DNA of 64,000 nucleotides from Brachypodium distachyon. Taxonomy: Eukaryota; Streptophyta; Magnoliopsida; Poales; Poaceae. The notes under the pieces are model-generated. The model saw only the letters and a list, made by a program, of their open reading frames with translations. It did no database searches and was not told the origin of the DNA. The stretch lies in NCBI RefSeq assembly GCF_000005505.3, contig NC_016132.3:31138914-31202913 (forward strand), in the 5' to 3' direction. This document shows, piece by piece, positions 59,961 to 64,000 of the stretch. A program made the position numbers and the translations under genes. How positions within the stretch are numbered: position 1 is the first letter of the stretch; each line of letters begins with the position of its first letter.

Positions 59961-62900
59961 CTAGCTGTCGCCGTCTTCGGCCGGGGGGTCGGCGGGGAGA
60001 TCAGGCTCCGGCTTCATCTGCATCCGCTCGACGATCTCGTCGACGAACTCGTGCACTGCTTGGGTGTGTGTGGGCTCGTCCTCGCTGTCGGACCAAGCGT
60101 CCAGCAGGGACTCGAAGGGAAACTCCGGGTCCCGAAGAGGAATCTGCGGGAGGATTGTCCCGGCAACCTCCCGAGCGCAGTTGGCGACTTCGTTGGTGCC
60201 ATACCTGGCGATCCAGACATCGAGCGCCCCGAGCTTCCCCACCAAGTCGGAGAAGAAGGAGATCAGCATCGTGACGTCCGTGCCGTCCACCTCCGCCGCT
60301 CGAACTTGGGCAGCAGGTCGCGCAGCGACTGGGCGATCTTCGTCAGCTTCTCCGTCTCGAGCTGCCGCTGCCCGATCAGCGTGCCGTGATGGAGTCGGGC
60401 ATCTTGCGTGGCCTTCTTGGCCCTGCTGACGCGGCCTTCCAGCTTTGCAAGCTCTAAGTCCTTGGTCGCGTTGGCCTCGCCGGCCTTGGCGAGCTCGTCC
60501 CGAACGGCGGCCAACTCGTCCTCAAGCCCGGCCGCTCTGTCTTTGGCGGAGTTGAGCTCGGCCTCGTGCCGGGCCGCCGCTCTCCCCGCATCCTCGGCAG
60601 CCTTGACCTGCACCTCCAGCAGGACACGGAGGCCTTGGATTTCGCCACGGTAATTGGCGATCAGCTCGCTCTTCTCGTCCAGCCGCGTCTGGGTCGTCAC
60701 GAGCACCTCGGCATGCTCCTTCTGGGCCGTTTCGAGAGTTGCCGCCATCATGTCGAGCCTTCCTTGGAGCTCCACGCGCTGGACCTCCAGTTGCCGACGG
60801 AGCTCGGTGTCCGGGACTACCGGCTCCCGAGCGGCCTCCAGGGCTTGCCGGGCCAGCCGCGCCTCCTCTTCGGCGAGGCGTGCCTGCTCGCGCAGCCGAG
60901 AGAGTTCGCGCCGCTCTCTCTCCACGGCCTCCCACACCTCGCCGAGTTGATTCTTGGCGGCGGTGTGGCGCTCCCTCACCTCGTTGTAGGAGGTGACGAA
61001 GGCAAATTGTTGGTCCCGGACGGCGTCCAGGAACCGGTGCCCCCTCTCAAAGACGCTCGGATCCCAGGTAAGGGGGTTCCAAGCGACCCCGGCGAGGGTG
61101 CCGAGGTCGGTGCCGGGGAGAGCCCCCGAGGATGATAAAGCCCCTGCTGCCGAAGTGGGGCTAGGTGCGGGGTCGCCGACTTGCTCCCGGGGGTCTTGCT
61201 GTTCTTCCCCGGCAACTTCCCCCGCGCCTGCGCTCAGGGACCCCGGGGTTAGAGAAGGCTCCCTGCCTCCGGCAGGGGTTGCCCCCATTGGACGACAGGT
61301 GAGCCCGTGCTGGCCACGTCCGCGGCTTCGGGCGCGTCGCCAGGTGCCGTCACGGCGGCGGCGGTGTCCTCTGCTGCCGCTGTGTCCGTCACAGCAGGGC
61401 CGGACGTGAGGACCGTTGCCGACTCCACCTCCGCCCCCATGGCCTCGACGATCGAGTCAGGGTCGACCACGGGTGCGCCTGTTCCTGGCAGGGGCGCACC
61501 TGTGCCTGCAGCAATGAGAAGCATGAGGATCAGCGATGGCTGGAGCTATGAAAGGCGAACAAGGGCGACCGGGGGTTACCTTGTGCGGCCGTCAGGCTTG
61601 CCAGGGTAGCCTCCCCTACTTCGCCTGCGCCCGCGGGAGCGTCCAAGAAACTTGCCGCGGGCGAGCTGCCGCTCACTGCAGAAGGAGAAGGTATGTTCGT
61701 AAGTTTGGCTAACAAAATTGCGGTTGCAGAGAATCAACGAAGACATACCCGGAGCCGGCCCTGCGTCTGTTGAGGCTGGGTCGCCAACGAACACGCCCGC
61801 ACCGCTGCGGGCCCCCGCGGCTGCGGGGTCGACGGCGCCGCCGGCGTCAGCGCGCGTCCTCTTGCTTGGTGTGCCGGGCGGGGAATCGCTCCTCCCCTCT
61901 TTCCGGCACCCGCTGGCGAGGAGGACTTCGGGGGGTTGTGCCGGAGCGCGAAGCCCCGGAAGACCCCGCGAGCAGGCAGCGCCGTGGGCGCCCGCGGAGT
62001 CGTCGTAACCCGGAGAGCTCCGGGTGTCGTCGGCGAGGCCGCCGCGGCACCGGGAGCCAAACTCGCGGAGGCCCCCGCCCCCGGGGCGAAGGCCGTTGCC
62101 GGGGCGCCGGTGACCCCCGGGACCGGTTCCCGCCGCGGAGCTGGCGGCCGCCGCCAAGGCAGGGGCCGCTGCCGGGGCAGACGTCGCCGTTGAGGAGATG
62201 GCTGCGACCGCTGCGAACGCCCTCGATCTTCTTACGATCAAGGGCGTGCTGTCGCTGCTTTCCTCGTCGTCGTCCTCCACAGCGACGATTTCCGGGGACG
62301 CAGCCACCTGGCCCGCCTCGTCGTCCAGCGACCGGAAGGAGGGCCAGCTGGGCTCGGACCCGCCCTCGCTCTCCTCGAGCGCCTGCTTCCCACGGGGTGC
62401 ATGCGGGGGAGCGTGCGGGACCCGGGTGGGGGTGTCGTCCATCAGCCCCCACTCGTTGCAGGGCGTGAAGGCGCCGACGATGTCGCTAAGTGCCTTGACA
62501 CCGGCGTGGAGAGCGGAAACCCCCGGCGGGAACTCCGTCGACTGGAAGATCTCACCGGAGATCCCCCTCACCCATGTCCTAGGGGACTCCAAATCCATGC
62601 CGTCCGCCTGGAGGCGTGTCCTGTCCCCGGAACCCGTGTACACCACGCGGGCCGGGAGCGTAGCGGCAGCGGGGCTATGCGCCGATGGACGAAGGTGCAC
62701 GCCACGTCGCCATCGGTGACCCCCGCTAGCCGCAGCAGCTTGATCTTCTCCACGATGGGGAGGAGGTCGGCGTCGCGGTGGTACCTGTCCTGCCAGCCGT
62801 TCTGGGGTACCGGTAACTCCGTCGGCGACTGGATGAATTCCTGGGGGTCCTCCACCCGGACCCAGCACCAGTCGCCCCGCCACTCTTTTTCGGTCTTCTT

Positions 62901-63446
62901 CCCCGACCGGACGGTGAACTCAGACTTCATCTGGTCGCGGGCGCGGAAGACCACCCCCGACGACATCGCCTTCGCGTTGTCGATGCGCGGGTAGAAGTAG
63001 TGGCGGAAGAGCCCCACCGACGGCATCACCCCCACGAACGCCTCGCAGAGGAACTGGAAGGTGGCGAGGAGGAAGAGCAAGGTGGGGTGGAGCTGCGCCA
63101 CCCGCAACTGATAAGATTTCATCAGTGCGTGGAGGAACAGAGAGAAGGGCGGCACCATGCCACAGAGGAGGAAGCGCGCGAACACCCGGAAATCGTTGTC
63201 CTGGTGCTCGACGCCCGCCGGGAAGATCTGCGTCTCCCCGTGCTCGTTAAAGCTTGAGGCGACGGCATGCCGGAGCTTCCCCAGCGCCTCGCCGTTATAG
63301 CTGGGGTGGAAGAAGATGACTGTGGCGCGCATCTCCCGCCTCTTTTGGTCCTTGGCGGCGGCCGCTTTGATTGCCGCCTCGGTCTTGCTTGTCGCGGGTT
63401 TCTTTGAGGTTTGGACCTCCTTCCCCTTCCTGGGGGTGCCATGGAA
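59961..63446 (-). pseudogene. Antisense spliced gene of the second gypsy element
   Basis: The minus-strand leader and ATG near 63442 are followed, in a frame shifted by one base, by SKKPATSKTEAAIKAAAAK and the Transposase_28-like region: VIFFHPSYNGEALGKLRHAV, MVPPFSLFLHALMKSYQLRV, CEAFVGVMPSVGLFRHYFYP and WRGDWCWVRVEDPQEFIQS. A long acidic/Ala-Gly-rich segment ends in GT-AG introns 61748-61676 (73 bp) and 61579-61506 (74 bp) around a 96-bp exon that reads SGSSPAASFLDAPAGAGE. The last exon encodes a long coiled coil (for example RQLEVQRVELQGRLDMMAA) and, after a frameshift near 60290, FFSDLVGKLGALDVW, FESLLDAWSDSEDE and FVDEIVERMQ, with the stop at 59961. At least three frame breaks are visible. 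Function unknown; nuclear or chromatin roles would be speculation. Confidence 0.75.
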
Positions 63447-63828
63447 AGCGAGGGCAGAAGTTCGCAGGAGCGCAGGGATATGAGATGCGGAAGAGGATGG
63501 AGGCGAAAGGGCAAAGTGTTGTTCCCCTTTTGGCAACAGTAGAGGCTTTATGACGCCCAGCCGTTTGGTAACGGCCGGTTCCGTACCCTACGGGTGCGCG
63601 GGGATAACTCCTAATCACTGGGAGTAATGCGCGGAGTGGCCTTAACTACCCTATTTAGGGGGGGAGTTAGGGCGGAGATCGCGAATCCACTGCTCCGCTT
63701 GTAACGGCGCCGTACACGGGGCAGCGAAGGGACGCGGGCCCACGCGTCGGTTAAGGGCGTAGCCCGGCAACCGACCAGGGGGAAACCCTTCCGGGAACAG
63801 GTGATGCCGGCCCACGCCTGGGGGCGAC

Positions 63829-64000
63829 TGTCGCACAAGTGGCACCCGGGGTACCACCGCTGCGCGACGCGCGGGCCCCTCTCCCGGGTTCCCGGGAAGG
63901 TCTCATCCCGGGGAGCGCCTATGAGCTCCCCGGCAAGCTACCAGCCCGAAAGGGGCTAGCGGGGCTTCGGGGAATATTCCCGCTTGGGCACCTCGCCGAA
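63829..64000 (+). repeat. Start of the 3' LTR of the second gypsy element (truncated by the window)
   Basis: TGTCGCACAAGTGGCACCCG and the following 150 bp match 51248 on with very few differences (for example CACAAG for CACCAG near the start). It is preceded by the polypurine-like CGCCTGGGGGCGAC. Confidence 0.9.

Larger units (their letters stand above)
51248..64000 (+). mobile_element. Second RIRE2/Grande-like gypsy element, continuing past the window end
   Basis: The left LTR (51248-52271), primer site, reduced gag, protease, RT, RNase H, integrase, tandem repeats, antisense gene and the first 172 bp of the right LTR (from 63829) are present. Its pol is closely related to that of the 32117-45568 element, but the LTR body differs. 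The two LTR starts in the window (51248 on and 63829 on) are nearly identical, suggesting a younger insertion than the first. Most coding parts still carry frameshifts. Confidence 0.9.

Noticed and set aside
60566..61135. 189-codon plus-strand frame in the second gypsy element
   Set aside because: It is the complement of the coiled-coil exon of the antisense gene; its Leu-rich repetitive reading is the shadow of that heptad pattern.

Overview
The window is a nuclear segment of a grass (Poaceae) genome. The signs are Stowaway MITEs with CTCCCTCCG ends, a plant-type MCM6 gene with 18 exons, a grass-style class IV HD-ZIP gene, and large GC-rich Ty3/gypsy elements of the RIRE2/Grande-like (Tat) type. 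I cannot narrow it to a species from sequence alone.

Positions 1-30000 are a gene island. It holds the last exon of a probable PHO2/UBC24-type ubiquitin-conjugating enzyme (+, 687-1028), a complete MCM6 replicative helicase gene (+, 7947-14798) with a cluster of E2F-like sites just upstream, an intronless LEA_2/NDR1-HIN1-like gene (-, 16917-17576), and a complete class IV HD-ZIP/START transcription factor gene (-, 23274-26354) whose likely promoter lies about 1.6 kb further upstream. Between them lie small or broken mobile elements: a gypsy element reduced to gag plus part of protease (2780-5458), an inverted second gag remnant (5459-6345), a truncated LINE (20650-22560), several MITEs, an orphan leader-like stretch (19680-20640), and a stray copy of the 5' end of the LEA_2 gene (18797-18985).

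Positions 30000-64000 are repeat-dominated. A 13.4-kb gypsy element (32117-45568, both LTRs present) carries decayed gag-pol on the + strand and a decayed, apparently spliced gene on the opposite strand between pol and the 3' LTR. A solo LTR with a perfect 5-bp target duplication sits inside its integrase, and an unrelated LTR-like block has replaced the end of gag. A second, related element starts at 51248 and runs past the window end. It has the same layout, including the antisense gene, but has lost the gag core and has tandem repeats downstream of pol. The gap between the elements (45569-51247) holds AT-rich repeats, a LINE 3' end, and a broken grass-expanded DUF4283-like gene with its leader.

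The most interesting system is the antisense gene kept by both large gypsy elements. It has a gypsy-type-transposon domain (Pfam Transposase_28-like) at the N-terminus, a long coiled coil and a conserved acidic C-terminal block. GT-AG introns are visible, and one copy has its own TATA box on the antisense strand.
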